This document shows, one piece after another, positions 19,354 through 28,365 of a DNA stretch of 64,000 nt. The notes beneath the pieces are model-generated. The model made no database searches. It worked only from the letters and a program-made list of their open reading frames with translations, and had not been told where the DNA came from. Source of the DNA: Bordetella genomosp. 5 (GTDB lineage: Bacteria; Pseudomonadota; Gammaproteobacteria; Burkholderiales; Burkholderiaceae_B); contig NZ_NEVN01000006.1 in NCBI RefSeq assembly GCF_002261475.1, forward strand, positions 62,001 through 126,000. Reading direction: 5' to 3'. Numbering within the stretch: position 1 is the first letter of the stretch; each line of letters begins with the position of its first letter. The position numbers and the translations under genes are program-made.

Positions 19354-20619
19354 CTAGCGGCGCGCGACCGCGCCCGGCTCGGCGGCGGCCGCCTTCAACA
19401 CCTCGGCCATGACCGAGGTCTGCCAGTCGAAGTAGGGGTTGTACGTCAGCCGGGCGTGTACCTTGCCGGCCTCGCGGTAGCCCCAATCCGAATACCAGAC
19501 CGGCTCGCCCCGCAGGCAGGCTTCGGTCTGCGCCGGCTCCTGGCCGTTCCAGCAGATCCGCAGGCTGCCCGCCGCGCCGTAGAGCGGATTGCCCGGCGCG
19601 AACAGCATGCCCATGTGCGAGAACTGGCTGATTCGTTGCGCGGGCAACCGGTCCGGCCGCACCAGCACGCGGCCGGCGTCGGCCGGCGCGCCGGGCAGAT
19701 CGCCGTACCAGACCAGCCGGCTCGCCGCGTGCACGAAGCGGCGCTGAAACACATCGAGCAGATAGGGCGTGTCGAGCACCGAGTCGTGCTGCGCCAGCAC
19801 CATGAACACGGGCCGCTCGTAGGGCCGGTCGTGGATCAGACGGCGCGCCGTCCGGCTGGTGAGGTAGAACTGGCCGAAGGCGTTGGTGGGCGCGGTGAGA
19901 TAGCGCACGCCGTTCTGCATGGGCCGGTGGCCATCGGGTGCAAGCAGCCATGGCCGGATCCAGGTGACCCAGGGGGCGAGCCAGTCGAGCGTGCTGGACG
20001 ACTTGAAGCCGGGCGAGAACAGCACCAGGCCGGCGATCTCGGGGTGCTCGTACGCATACTCGAGCGCCAGGTTGGCGCCGGTGGAAAAGCCGCCCAGATA
20101 GACCGTGTCCACGTCGCGCTGCAGCGCGATCGCCTGCGCACGGACGACCGCGCGCCACTGTTCGGCCGTCGTGTCTAGCAGATCTTCGGGGCGGGTGCCG
20201 TGGCCGGGCAATAGCACGGTGCGCACCAGAAAGCCCTGTTGCGCCAGCGTGCGGGCCACGTCGGTGAAGGACCACGGCGAATCGCCCAGGCCGTGGATCA
20301 ACAGGATGCCTTTTGCCGCGCGGGCGCCCAAGCCGGCGCCATGCGGCTCGACGCCGTCGCTCCCCACCGCACCCTCCGGACGCCACTCCTGCGGGCTGTT
20401 CCAGGCCACTTCCTGCTCGGGCGTGGCGGTCTGGAAGGCGCGCCGTTCGAGCAACCGCGCCTGCGTGGCGCGCTGATACTCGGCAAACGACGGCGGCTTT
20501 TCGGCGGGCTGCGGCGCGCGCGGCGCCGAGCAGGCGCTCAGCGCGAGGGCGAACAGGGTGGTCAGGCCGATACGGGCCCGGCGGGAACGCGTGAGAGCGG
20601 AGAGAAACGGACGCGGCAT
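19354..20619 (-). CDS. Alpha/beta-hydrolase lipoprotein
   Basis: A 421-residue hydrolase with a lipoprotein signal: TTLFALALSAC, lipidated Cys near residue 29. The oxyanion segment is ILLIHGLGDSPWSF, and the nucleophile elbow is GGFSTGANLALEYA with Ser in GFSTG. Asp in LAQHDSVLDTP and His in SQFSHMGML are candidate triad members. This resembles monoacylglycerol-lipase/carboxylesterase-type serine aquaporin-unrelated hydrolases; the substrate is unknown. It is probably outer-membrane attached and sits between the yddG-like and GMC dehydrogenase genes on the same strand. Confidence 0.78.
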   Translation of the reverse strand: MPRPFLSALTRSRRARIGLTTLFALALSACSAPRAPQPAEKPPSFAEYQRATQARLLERRAFQTATPEQEVAWNSPQEWRPEGAVGSDGVEPHGAGLGARAAKGILLIHGLGDSPWSFTDVARTLAQQGFLVRTVLLPGHGTRPEDLLDTTAEQWRAVVRAQAIALQRDVDTVYLGGFSTGANLALEYAYEHPEIAGLVLFSPGFKSSSTLDWLAPWVTWIRPWLLAPDGHRPMQNGVRYLTAPTNAFGQFYLTSRTARRLIHDRPYERPVFMVLAQHDSVLDTPYLLDVFQRRFVHAASRLVWYGDLPGAPADAGRVLVRPDRLPAQRISQFSHMGMLFAPGNPLYGAAGSLRICWNGQEPAQTEACLRGEPVWYSDWGYREAGKVHARLTYNPYFDWQTSVMAEVLKAAAAEPGAVARR

Positions 20620-20734
20620 GCGAAGGCAGGGTGGGCGGCGGCGAAGGGGCGCCGCCGCACGATAGTGCCATCGCGGGACCGGCGGCGTCCATATCCGGCG
20701 ATCAGATCGCCAACGCTGGCACGCCGCCCCGGCG

Positions 20735-22363
20735 TCACACCTCCCGGAGCATCACGTCGGCGGTGCGCAGCGAGACGGCGGCGCCGGTGAGCGTGGGATT
20801 GACGCAGCCCATGGCGGGCATGACGTTGGTGCCGACCATGAACAGGTTGGGATGGTCGTGCGAGCGGCCATCGCGGTCCACCACGGAGTCGCGCCGGTCG
20901 GCGCCCATGATGGTCGTGCCCATGATGTGCTGGCGATCCTGATGGCTCGTGTCCATCTTGAGGATGTCGGCATTGATGAGCTGTGCCATGCGCTTGAGGT
21001 CCTTGACGGCGAAGTCGCGGCCGGCGTTCCAGTAGTCGTTCACGCTGTAATAGATGTCCGGCAGCGGAATGCCCAGCGCGTCGACCTTGGTCTTGCTCGG
21101 CGTCACGCGGTTCTGCGGCAAGGGCTCGGTCTCGAAGTCCACGGCGAAGTTGAGCGAACGCGCCGAGATGCGGCGGATCTCGGCGTCGAGCTTCGAGCCG
21201 AACACGCCCTTGTTCATCAGGTCGTTGGCGATCGACGAGGTCGGCACGGTGTTGCGCAGCTTGGTCTTGTAGCTGGGGATGTCCTTGCGGAACGCGCCGT
21301 CGCGCCAGTTCATGTAGACCAGCAGTTCGGTGGGCCCCTGGCCCGGCCACATGTCTTCGCTGGCCATGACGTTCATCGCGATGCCGGTGTGGCCCATCAG
21401 GTTGCGCCCGACCTGGTCGGAGCTGTTGGCGATACCGTTCGGATACTTCTCGGTGGCCGAGATCAGCAGCAGCTTGGGGCTCTCGATGCCGTAGGCGGCG
21501 AGCACGAAGTAGCGCCCGGTCATGCGATGCGTACTGCCGTCGGGCTTCTTGTAGTGCACGGCCACGATCTTGCCCTGGTCATCGGCTTCGATGCGATAGA
21601 CCACCGAGTTGTCGAGCACGCGGGCGCCATGGCGCTCGGCATCGTCGACGTGGCGCGTGCCATCGTACTTGGCGCCGCTGGGACAGACCGGATTGCAGTT
21701 GTTGTTGCCCGAGCACAGCGGCCGGTCTTTGTACTCGCGGGTGGCGCGGCCGTTCGGTTCGTAGATCGGGTTGTAGCCGCCCACCGACAGCTGCTCGGCC
21801 AGGCGCCGCATGAAATACGGCACTTCGAGACCCGGCATCGGGAAGGGCTTGGAGCGCGGCGGAAACTGATGCGGCAGGCCCTGGCCGCTTTCGTCCTGGC
21901 CGTCCATGCCCGACACGCCGAGTTCGGCTTCGGCCTCGTTGTACCAGGGCTCGAGCTCTTCGTACGTCATGGGCCAGTCGCGGCCACGGCCATACAGACT
22001 CTGCGTCTTGAAGTCGTTGGGAATCATGCGCCAGAGCGCCGAGCCGAAGTGCCAGGTGGTGCCGCCGACCACGCGCAGATATTTGGTGGGGTACTTCACC
22101 GGGCCCACCTGCTGCAGATAGTCGCCGTAGGTCGACGGGATGTGCGGCGGATTGGGGAACGGCGATCCGGCGCCCTGCAGCTTGATGTTGGTGAGCGAGA
22201 GCTTGACCGGCGCATTGCGGAAGCGCTCGACGATCTCGGGGCGCGTGACGCGCGGGCCCGCTTCCAGAATCGTGACGGATTTGCCGGCGCGGGCCAGCCT
22301 CGAGGCGACCAGCGCGCCCATCACGCCGGAACCGATGATCACTACGTCGCTGTCGTATTCCAT
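20735..22363 (-). CDS. Sorbitol/fructose-type dehydrogenase, FAD (GMC) subunit
   Basis: A 542-residue GMC oxidoreductase, distinct from the one at 12403. FAD motif VIIGSGVMGALVASRLA begins at about residue 8; the four-cysteine-like segment is CSGNNNCNPVCPSGA; active-site His is in QHIMGTTIMG and Asn in GCVNPTLTGAA. The small-subunit type next to it suggests a membrane-bound polyol or ketose dehydrogenase (sorbitol or fructose). Its start overlaps the stop of the small subunit by one base (TAATG), indicating coupling. Substrate is an inference from neighbours. Confidence 0.85.
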   Translation of the reverse strand: MEYDSDVVIIGSGVMGALVASRLARAGKSVTILEAGPRVTRPEIVERFRNAPVKLSLTNIKLQGAGSPFPNPPHIPSTYGDYLQQVGPVKYPTKYLRVVGGTTWHFGSALWRMIPNDFKTQSLYGRGRDWPMTYEELEPWYNEAEAELGVSGMDGQDESGQGLPHQFPPRSKPFPMPGLEVPYFMRRLAEQLSVGGYNPIYEPNGRATREYKDRPLCSGNNNCNPVCPSGAKYDGTRHVDDAERHGARVLDNSVVYRIEADDQGKIVAVHYKKPDGSTHRMTGRYFVLAAYGIESPKLLLISATEKYPNGIANSSDQVGRNLMGHTGIAMNVMASEDMWPGQGPTELLVYMNWRDGAFRKDIPSYKTKLRNTVPTSSIANDLMNKGVFGSKLDAEIRRISARSLNFAVDFETEPLPQNRVTPSKTKVDALGIPLPDIYYSVNDYWNAGRDFAVKDLKRMAQLINADILKMDTSHQDRQHIMGTTIMGADRRDSVVDRDGRSHDHPNLFMVGTNVMPAMGCVNPTLTGAAVSLRTADVMLREV

Positions 22364-22947
22364 TATTTTTCAACCTTCATGGTGCTGTCGGCGGGCTTGG
22401 GACCCCAGGTGTTGAAGCCACGGCCGTAGGTCGGCACGACCAGCACGTCACGCGTGGGGTCGTACATCAACGCCTCTTCGTAGGCGAACAATTCCGCATC
22501 GGCGTCGTCGCCGACCACGCCCAGATACAGGGCGCGCACGATCTCCTTGGCGTCGTGATCGAGCTTGGGATCGACGTCCGTCAGCGCCAGATAGTCGTCC
22601 ATGTGCTTGAGCTGCTTCTGCTCGATCAGCGCGTTCACGTTGCTCGCCACGGCATCGATGTTCGGCATGCGCTTGGCGAGCGCCGCGTGGCAGCGCGCCG
22701 CCATGACGGCGCTGACTTCCTTGCCGGTCAGGAACACCGAGGCGCGCTGGAAGGCCTGCAGCGCGGGCGACAGGGCGGCCGGGGCCGCGGCGCCATCCTG
22801 CACGGCGGCGAGTGCGCGGCGGATCGGCAGCGGCGCGAGCGCCGCGCCGAGCACGGTCCAGGCCAGCGCGCCCTTGACCAGCGTGCGGCGGGCCGGGTTA
22901 TCGAGCGCCGGCGCGGGGAATGGAGAAACGGGATTCGGGGTCTTCAT
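22363..22947 (-). CDS. FAD-SLDH-type small subunit of polyol dehydrogenase
   Basis: A 194-residue protein with a Tat signal (ARRTLVKGALAWTVLGAALA, about residues 19-38) and the pattern of the sorbitol-dehydrogenase small-subunit family (ALQAFQRASVFLTGKEVS; LYLGVVGDD; YEEALMYDPTRD; PTYGRGFNTWGPKP). In acetic acid bacteria this subunit supports export and stability of the FAD subunit. It is the middle gene of a cytochrome - small subunit - FAD subunit operon, 2 bp from the cytochrome gene. Confidence 0.84.
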   Translation of the reverse strand: MKTPNPVSPFPAPALDNPARRTLVKGALAWTVLGAALAPLPIRRALAAVQDGAAAPAALSPALQAFQRASVFLTGKEVSAVMAARCHAALAKRMPNIDAVASNVNALIEQKQLKHMDDYLALTDVDPKLDHDAKEIVRALYLGVVGDDADAELFAYEEALMYDPTRDVLVVPTYGRGFNTWGPKPADSTMKVEK

Positions 22948-22949
22948 GG

Positions 22950-24368
22950 TCAGGCCTTCTTTGCACGGCGGCGTGCCACCAGGTACACAATCGCGATCAG
23001 CAGCAGCACGGCCACCACGCCACCCACCGGCAGCGCGATGCGCGTGAAACGGATGAGGGCGGGCTCGGGGCCGCCGTTGCGCGCCAGCTCGACGTCCTGC
23101 GGCGTAATGCGGTTGCCGGCCTGGCCGTAGTGGGCGAGCACGTAGTTGCTCACGTCGGCGATCTGCTGATCCGACAGGCGCTCGGTGTACGAGGCCTGCG
23201 GGCCGAAGCCGGGCATCGAGATGTCTTCGTGGCCGTCGATCTTGCGGTGCACGCCATACAGGATGGTGGCGATCAGGTTCGACGCATCCGGCGCGCCGGT
23301 GGCGGTGTTATGGAACAGCGAGGGATACGAGGCCGTGCCTTCACCGCGCGCGCCGTGGCAGGTCGCGCAGGTGGCGGAATACACGCGCCAGCCCGGATCC
23401 ATGTCGCGCACGTGCTTGCCGCGCTCCCGGGCTTCGCTGTCGTCGGGGCCGCCGAAAGCGTAGCGCGGCCGCGTCTCGCCGCCGGCGATCGGGCGGGTCT
23501 GCTTCAGGTAGGCCACGATGGCATGCAGATCGGGCTCGGTGAGATGCTGCAGGCTGTGCTCGATGGCCTCCGCCATGGGGCCCGCGGCCTGGGCCTTGCC
23601 CGCCACGTGACCAGTGCGCAGGTAGGCATACAGCTCGGCATCGCTCCAGCCGCCGATGCCGGACACCGGATCGGAGGTGATGTTGGGCGCGTACCAGGCG
23701 CCGAGCGGGCCGCCCGACAGGGCCTTGCCGCCATCCTCGGCCAACAGGAAGTCGCGCGGCGTGTGGCAGGCGGCGCAGTGCGCCAGCGTATTCACGAGAT
23801 AGTCGCCGCGATTGATCTCGGCCGACTTGGCGGGATCGGCCTTGAACGGGCCGGAGGGGCGATTGATCGCGTTCCACACGATCATGGAATCGCGCACGCT
23901 GAACGGAAACGGCAGGGCCGTCTTGGGCGTGGGCGTGTCGACGGGCTGCACTTCCTTCATGAAGAAGGTGTAGAGCGCCTCGACGTCGGCGTCCGTCATC
24001 GTGGCGTAGGCCGTGTACGGCATGGCGGGATAGAGGTGATGGCCATCGCGGGCCACCCCTTCGCGCACGGCACGGCTGAACTCGGCGAGCGAGTAGTCGC
24101 CGATGCCGAACTCGCGCGAGGGCGTGATGTTGGTGGACCAGATCTTGCCCATCGGCGATTCGATCGCATAGCTACCCGCATAGGGCTTGCCGCCCGGCAC
24201 CGTATGGCACGCGACGCAGTCGGAGGCGATGGAGAGATATTCGCCCGTGGTGGGCGCGTGGCGCGTGGCCGCCGCTGGGGAGGTCTGCGCGGCCTGGGTC
24301 GGGGCGGTCCCCGCGAACGCGAGCATCAGACAGGACGTCTGGAACAGTCGCCGTAGCATTGTGGACAT
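22950..24368 (-). CDS. Triheme cytochrome c subunit of polyol dehydrogenase
   Basis: A 472-residue cytochrome with a Sec signal (QTSCLMLAFAGTAPTQAAQ), three heme motifs (CVACHTVPGGK, CAACHTPRD, CATCHGARGEG) and a C-terminal membrane helix (VGGVVAVLLLIAIVYLVARR) that anchors it in the inner membrane. It resembles the subunit at 14193, but that one has no such tail. Presumed to receive electrons from the FAD subunit and reduce ubiquinone. First gene of the leftward operon; its promoter should lie in 24369-24665. Confidence 0.88.
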   Translation of the reverse strand: MSTMLRRLFQTSCLMLAFAGTAPTQAAQTSPAAATRHAPTTGEYLSIASDCVACHTVPGGKPYAGSYAIESPMGKIWSTNITPSREFGIGDYSLAEFSRAVREGVARDGHHLYPAMPYTAYATMTDADVEALYTFFMKEVQPVDTPTPKTALPFPFSVRDSMIVWNAINRPSGPFKADPAKSAEINRGDYLVNTLAHCAACHTPRDFLLAEDGGKALSGGPLGAWYAPNITSDPVSGIGGWSDAELYAYLRTGHVAGKAQAAGPMAEAIEHSLQHLTEPDLHAIVAYLKQTRPIAGGETRPRYAFGGPDDSEARERGKHVRDMDPGWRVYSATCATCHGARGEGTASYPSLFHNTATGAPDASNLIATILYGVHRKIDGHEDISMPGFGPQASYTERLSDQQIADVSNYVLAHYGQAGNRITPQDVELARNGGPEPALIRFTRIALPVGGVVAVLLLIAIVYLVARRRAKKA

Positions 24369-24665
24369 GACAGGGATCGTGCTGAGTAATGAAAATGGCG
24401 GAGACGAAGCGCGCGCTCGCGGCGCGGCTTCAGGCTTGACGTGAAGCGTATGGGGTCGTGCCGATCATCGAAATCGGCAGATGGTGTCGGTCCCTAATAC
24501 TTGTGTTTATGTTGCACGCGGAAACTGACAGCCGGGTAAACAGCGAGGTGTTTTTTGGGCGTCTATCCCGGATAGTGGGAAATGATTGCGTGCGCAACCA
24601 TTTTGTGAAGGCTTGCGTGCGGGTGGCGCCGAAAAACGGGGTCCGGCGCGAACGCGAATCCGGGC
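24369..24665. promoter_or_regulatory. Control region of the polyol dehydrogenase operon with two palindromes
   Basis: This 297-bp stretch has no gene and is relatively AT-rich near 24500-24560. It holds CTATCC-C-GGATAG at 24563-24575 and TTGCG-TG-CGCAA at 24586-24597, about 200 bp upstream of the cytochrome start. They lie between that operon and the upstream LuxR-type regulator gene, so they are candidate operators for it. Confidence 0.4.
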
Positions 24666-26153
24666 CTACAGCAGGCCGGCGGTCAGGGCCTTGAGCGTGG
24701 CGGCGGCGCGGGTCGTGCACTCGAGTTTGCGGAAGATGCTCTCGACGTGCGTGCGCACCGTGCTCGGACTGATGTCGAGCGTGCGGGCGGCTTCCTTGTT
24801 GCTCGCGCCCAGGCTGATCTCGCGCAGCACATCGAGCTCGCGTTGCGAGAGCGTGTGCGCGAGCCGTCGGGCCGGAGGCGGTTCGCCACTGTGCGTGGCA
24901 AGGGCGGCTTCGACCACCTCGGCATCGTGCTGCCCGGCTGCCGCGGCCTCGCGCAGGATCGCGGCGGCGGCGTGCGGGGTGTGGGCCGGGCGCCATGGCC
25001 GCGCTTCCACCAGTGCTTGCAGCGCCACGCAGGTCGACAGCACCCGTTGCGCCGGCCCGAGCGCCGCGGCCGGGCTGCCACGAAAGTAGCCGCTGCCATC
25101 GAGCCGCTCGTACGCGTGCGAGGCGAGCTCGGCCGCGTCGGCCAGGCCCTGGATCTGACGGGCCGCGCGTGCGGTCCAGTAAGGCATCAGCCGCACCTGT
25201 TCCCATTGGTCGGCGGTGAGCTTGCCCGGCGTGTTCCAGAGATGGTTGGGCGTGGCGGCGCGCCCGATCCCGTGCACCAGCGCGGCCGCCTGCAGCTGCG
25301 CCTGCACCGCGGGCTCCAGGCCCAGCCGCTCGGCGCAGCCCACGGCCAGGGCCGCGACGCGGCGCGAATAGCCGGCCAGCCAGGGCAGCTTGAGTTCGGT
25401 CACATCCGCGAGCAGGGTGAGCGCGGCCGGCGGACCGTCGGCCTGACCCGCCAGGTCCCAATCGGTGCAGACGGGCGGGTCGGCCTCGAGCGCGTCGAGC
25501 CAGCCCGGCCCATGCTCGAGCGCCAGCGTCACGACCGCGGCAGGGTATTTGGCGTCGGCCTGGGAGCGCAGATAGCTCAGCGCGCGGTCCAGGCCGTGGG
25601 CGCGGGCGAGGATCTCGAGGTCGCTGGCGGCATTGACGCAATAGACCGCGTGCGGAATCGCGGCGCCGGCCACACCCTGCGGCGAGCCGGTGCCGTCATG
25701 GCGTTCGAAGGCATGGCGCAGGCCCGCCACGACCGTGGCCGGCATGCCCAGATTGACCGCGACGTCGCCAGAAATCTCGCAATGGATGACGGCCAGCGGC
25801 ACGATGAGCGACTGGGTGCGCGCGTCGAGCGCAGGCAGGGTCTGCGCCATCATGGCCTCGCGCGAGGCGATGTCGTCGCCCAGCAGCTCGGCGAAGCCGC
25901 TGGCGTTGGCCGTGCAGCCCGACCAGCGCAGCAGCGCGACCGCGCGGGCGTGATTCTGCGCCGAGGCGTCGCCTCCCGATGCCTGCGCGAGCCAGCCGGC
26001 CAGGCACGCCGTGCGGCGCGAATGATCGGTGGCGCGGCCCATGCTCAGGTCGCCGACGAAGGCCAGTGCAAGGATGGCGTCGGTGAGGGCGAGGGTGCTG
26101 GCGGGGATCATGGGGAGGGAGGCGCGGCGGGCGGTGCGGGACGCATCGGTCAA
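24666..26153 (-). CDS. LuxR-type regulator with tandem degenerate HD-GYP-like domains
   Basis: A 495-residue protein. The C-terminal HTH (about residues 430-485) is typical LuxR/NarL: LSQRELDVLREISLGASNKE and STVRTHVESIFRKL. The region at about 255-400 follows the HD-GYP plan but with changed metal ligands: YSRRV where HS.RV is usual, HGIGRA for HDIGK, and HAYERLDGSGYFRG for HHERxDGxGYP. The first half shows a weaker copy (HSRRTACLAGWLA; HAFERHDGTGSPQG). It probably senses rather than hydrolyses. An ATG at 26111 is an alternative start. Same strand and immediately upstream of the polyol dehydrogenase operon, a plausible target. Confidence 0.8.
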   Translation of the reverse strand: MTDASRTARRASLPMIPASTLALTDAILALAFVGDLSMGRATDHSRRTACLAGWLAQASGGDASAQNHARAVALLRWSGCTANASGFAELLGDDIASREAMMAQTLPALDARTQSLIVPLAVIHCEISGDVAVNLGMPATVVAGLRHAFERHDGTGSPQGVAGAAIPHAVYCVNAASDLEILARAHGLDRALSYLRSQADAKYPAAVVTLALEHGPGWLDALEADPPVCTDWDLAGQADGPPAALTLLADVTELKLPWLAGYSRRVAALAVGCAERLGLEPAVQAQLQAAALVHGIGRAATPNHLWNTPGKLTADQWEQVRLMPYWTARAARQIQGLADAAELASHAYERLDGSGYFRGSPAAALGPAQRVLSTCVALQALVEARPWRPAHTPHAAAAILREAAAAGQHDAEVVEAALATHSGEPPPARRLAHTLSQRELDVLREISLGASNKEAARTLDISPSTVRTHVESIFRKLECTTRAAATLKALTAGLL

Positions 26154-26246
26154 TCATCCGATACCGGCTGCGGGGGGCTCGCCACACACTGGAGCCCAGC
26201 AAGCACGCATCGTGACTTGACCTCGATATTCCCAAGGAGATTACTC

Positions 26247-27023
26247 ATGAAACGCCATCTTATCGCAGCCTCTTTCGTTGCCGCCGGACTGTTGGGCGGT
26301 CTGGTCCAACCCGCTTTCGCGCAGTCGTCGGGCGCCAGCGCGCGCCCCAGCGTCGTGATCGTCCACGGCGCGTTCGCCGACGGCTCGGACTGGGCCAAGG
26401 TCGTGGCCCGCCTGCAGGCCAAGGGCGTGCAGGTGACCGCGGTGCAGAACCCGCTCGAGTCGCTGGCAGGCGATGTCGCCGCCGCGAATCGCGCGATCGA
26501 CAATCAGCCCGGCAAGGTGGTGCTGGTCGGCCACTCGTGGGGCGGCACCGTGATCACCGAAGCCGGCAAGCACGACAAGGTCGCGAGCCTGGTGTATGTG
26601 GCGGCCTTCGCGCCGGACGCGGGCCAGTCGGTGGCCAGCGTGACCAAGGGCCAGCCGGCCGCGCCCGGTAACGACAGCATCGGGGCCGACAGCCACGGCT
26701 GGCTGAGCCTGTCGCCGGCCGGTCTGGCACGCGACTTCGCCCAGGACGTGCCCGCCGAGCAGGCCCGCGTGATGGCCGCCACCCAGGGCCCCATCAAGGC
26801 TTCGGCATTCGGCGAGCCGGTGAGCACGGCGGCCTGGAAGACCAAGCCTTCGTGGTTCATCGTGGCCAACCAGGATCGGATGATTCTGCCCGCGCTCCAG
26901 CGCAGCATGGCGCAGAAGATCGGCGCCAAGGTCACTGAAGTGTCGTCCAGCCACGTGCCGCAGCAGTCGCGCCCGGATGACGTGGCCAAGGTGATCCTGG
27001 ACGCGGTCGCCAGCGTGAAGTGA
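26247..27023 (+). CDS. Secreted alpha/beta hydrolase
   Basis: A 258-residue hydrolase with a Sec signal (HLIAASFVAAGLLGGLVQPAFAQS). Features: VIVHGAFADGSDWAKV near the mature N-terminus, nucleophile elbow LVGHSWGGTVI (Ser in GHSWGG), the Asp region ANQDRMI, and His in SSSHVPQQSRPD. This pattern matches the EstC/salicylate-esterase-like secreted hydrolases common in Burkholderiales. AAGGAG precedes ATG 26247. A terminator-like hairpin follows at 27079. Substrate unknown. Confidence 0.85.
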   Translation: MKRHLIAASFVAAGLLGGLVQPAFAQSSGASARPSVVIVHGAFADGSDWAKVVARLQAKGVQVTAVQNPLESLAGDVAAANRAIDNQPGKVVLVGHSWGGTVITEAGKHDKVASLVYVAAFAPDAGQSVASVTKGQPAAPGNDSIGADSHGWLSLSPAGLARDFAQDVPAEQARVMAATQGPIKASAFGEPVSTAAWKTKPSWFIVANQDRMILPALQRSMAQKIGAKVTEVSSSHVPQQSRPDDVAKVILDAVASVK

Positions 27024-27078
27024 GCGCGGCAGGCTGGGCCGCGATCCACTCCCTGCCGTGATTGGAGTGGCCCGAGTC

Positions 27079-27117
27079 ATCCGCCGCCGGCCTCGCTCCG
27101 TGCGGCGGATCGCTTTT
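27079..27117 (+). terminator. Probable rho-independent terminator of the secreted hydrolase gene
   Basis: Stem ATCCGCCGC (27079-27087) pairs with GCGGCGGAT (27102-27110), with a 14-base loop, followed by CGCTTTT. It lies 56 bp after the hydrolase stop and before the convergent recombinase gene. Confidence 0.6.
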
Positions 27118-27169
27118 GGTCGTCGCCGGCGATCAGCGGTTCTCCACGATCCTGGTCCCCGGGGGCGCT

Positions 27170-28309
27170 TCAGGCGCCTTCGTCGTCCTCGTCCAGCAGC
27201 CTGGCGGCCCGGGAGGCCGCCATGGCGCCGGCGCGGTGATAGCCGACCACACTGGTCACGCTGGCATGGCCGGTCATGGCCATGACATCCGCGAGCGGCA
27301 CGCCGGCGCGGCCCGCCTCGGTCACGAAGCCCGATCGCAGGCTGTGCGCGGCATAGTCGCCTTCCAGGCCGGCCTGCGCGCAGCGCGCCTGCACGATGCG
27401 CCGCACCGCCTCGGCCGATAGCGCACCGCCCACGTGTCCGCCCTTGAGCACGCGCCTGAACACGGCCCCCTCTGAAATCCCGGCCGCGGCCACCCAGGCG
27501 TCGAGCGCGCGCGCGGCGCGGCCCACCACGGGCTTGAGCGCGTCCGCGCGGGCCTGCCCGCCCTGGTTGGTCTTGCTGTAGCCCAGATGAAATTGCCAGC
27601 CGTCGTTGGTGCGCGTGGTGTTGGCGAACGTGGCCCGCACCACTTCTGAGCGGCGCCGCCCGCCGCTGGCCCAGGCAAACAGCAGCAGGGCGCGGTCGCG
27701 CAGCCCGATCAGCGAGTCGTCGCAGGTGGCGAGGAGTCGTTCGAGCGGCTCGCGCGTGAGCGCTTCCTTGCGCGCCGGCTGGACGCCGCGGCGCGCATAG
27801 GCGTTGCGGGCGCGCGTCATCAGGATCTGCACGGCGCGGTCGCGGCAGGGGTTGGGCAGGGCGCGCGCCTCGTGCGCCTCGGACAGCACGGCGAGGCGGT
27901 GCCGCACGGTGGCCAGACTCAGCGGGCCCGCGCGGCGCTTCACGCGCTGCGCCACGAGCGCGGCGTCGATTTCCGCCGGCAATTCGTGGACCGGCCCCTC
28001 GGCGCCGGCGTGCTCCAGATGATCGGCCACGAAGCGGAGCACCGTGGCCGTGGCGACCGGCAACGTCAGTGGGGTGCCGAGGCGCAGCTGATGCCACGCC
28101 GCCCAGTACTGAATCGCGCTGCGATAGGCGGAGGCCGTGTTCTCCGACGCGCCTTCACGCAGCAGCGCGCGCACGCCCGGGGTGGCCAGGGCCAGCGCGG
28201 CGTAGGCGGCGCGTTCGGGGCAGGGCGGGGCGAGTGCCCGGCCGTGACCCGCATCCGCGTCGGGCGCGCCACGCGGATTTTCGTCGACGGAAACGTCGTT
28301 TTTACTCAT
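27170..28309 (-). CDS. Tyrosine recombinase/integrase
   Basis: A 379-residue site-specific recombinase. The N-terminal SAM-like DNA-binding region is at about 40-180. The catalytic domain carries the complete set: Arg219 (GGRRRSE), Lys246 (YSKTNQG), His322 and Arg325 (HSLRSGF), His348 (TGHAS) and nucleophile Tyr357 (GYHRAG). It is divergent from a KfrA-like gene across an AT-rich region with repeats. No phage, ICE or plasmid gene, and no tRNA, adjoins it, so it does not look like the integrase of a large island. It may act on a nearby site or be a stable chromosomal pair with KfrA. Confidence 0.88.
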   Translation of the reverse strand: MSKNDVSVDENPRGAPDADAGHGRALAPPCPERAAYAALALATPGVRALLREGASENTASAYRSAIQYWAAWHQLRLGTPLTLPVATATVLRFVADHLEHAGAEGPVHELPAEIDAALVAQRVKRRAGPLSLATVRHRLAVLSEAHEARALPNPCRDRAVQILMTRARNAYARRGVQPARKEALTREPLERLLATCDDSLIGLRDRALLLFAWASGGRRRSEVVRATFANTTRTNDGWQFHLGYSKTNQGGQARADALKPVVGRAARALDAWVAAAGISEGAVFRRVLKGGHVGGALSAEAVRRIVQARCAQAGLEGDYAAHSLRSGFVTEAGRAGVPLADVMAMTGHASVTSVVGYHRAGAMAASRAARLLDEDDEGA

Positions 28310-28317
28310 AATGTAGT

Positions 28318-28350
28318 AAATAATACGTAAGACATATCAAATAATACGTA
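28318..28350. repeat. Two 12-bp direct repeats, 21 bp apart
   Basis: AAATAATACGTA occurs at 28318-28329 and 28339-28350. The 21-bp repeat distance is two helical turns, placing both copies on the same DNA face. The site begins 9 bases upstream of the recombinase start and is strongly AT-rich in a GC-rich window. It is a good candidate binding site for the KfrA-like protein or the recombinase. Confidence 0.7.
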
Positions 28351-28365
28351 TTAAAGAATTAGGCT

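Noticed and set aside
19298-20692. Continuation of the YddG-like frame through the lipoprotein hydrolase gene as a fusion.
   Set aside because: The extra part is the antisense-like shadow of the hydrolase frame; the hydrolase has its own signal peptide and catalytic motifs in another frame.
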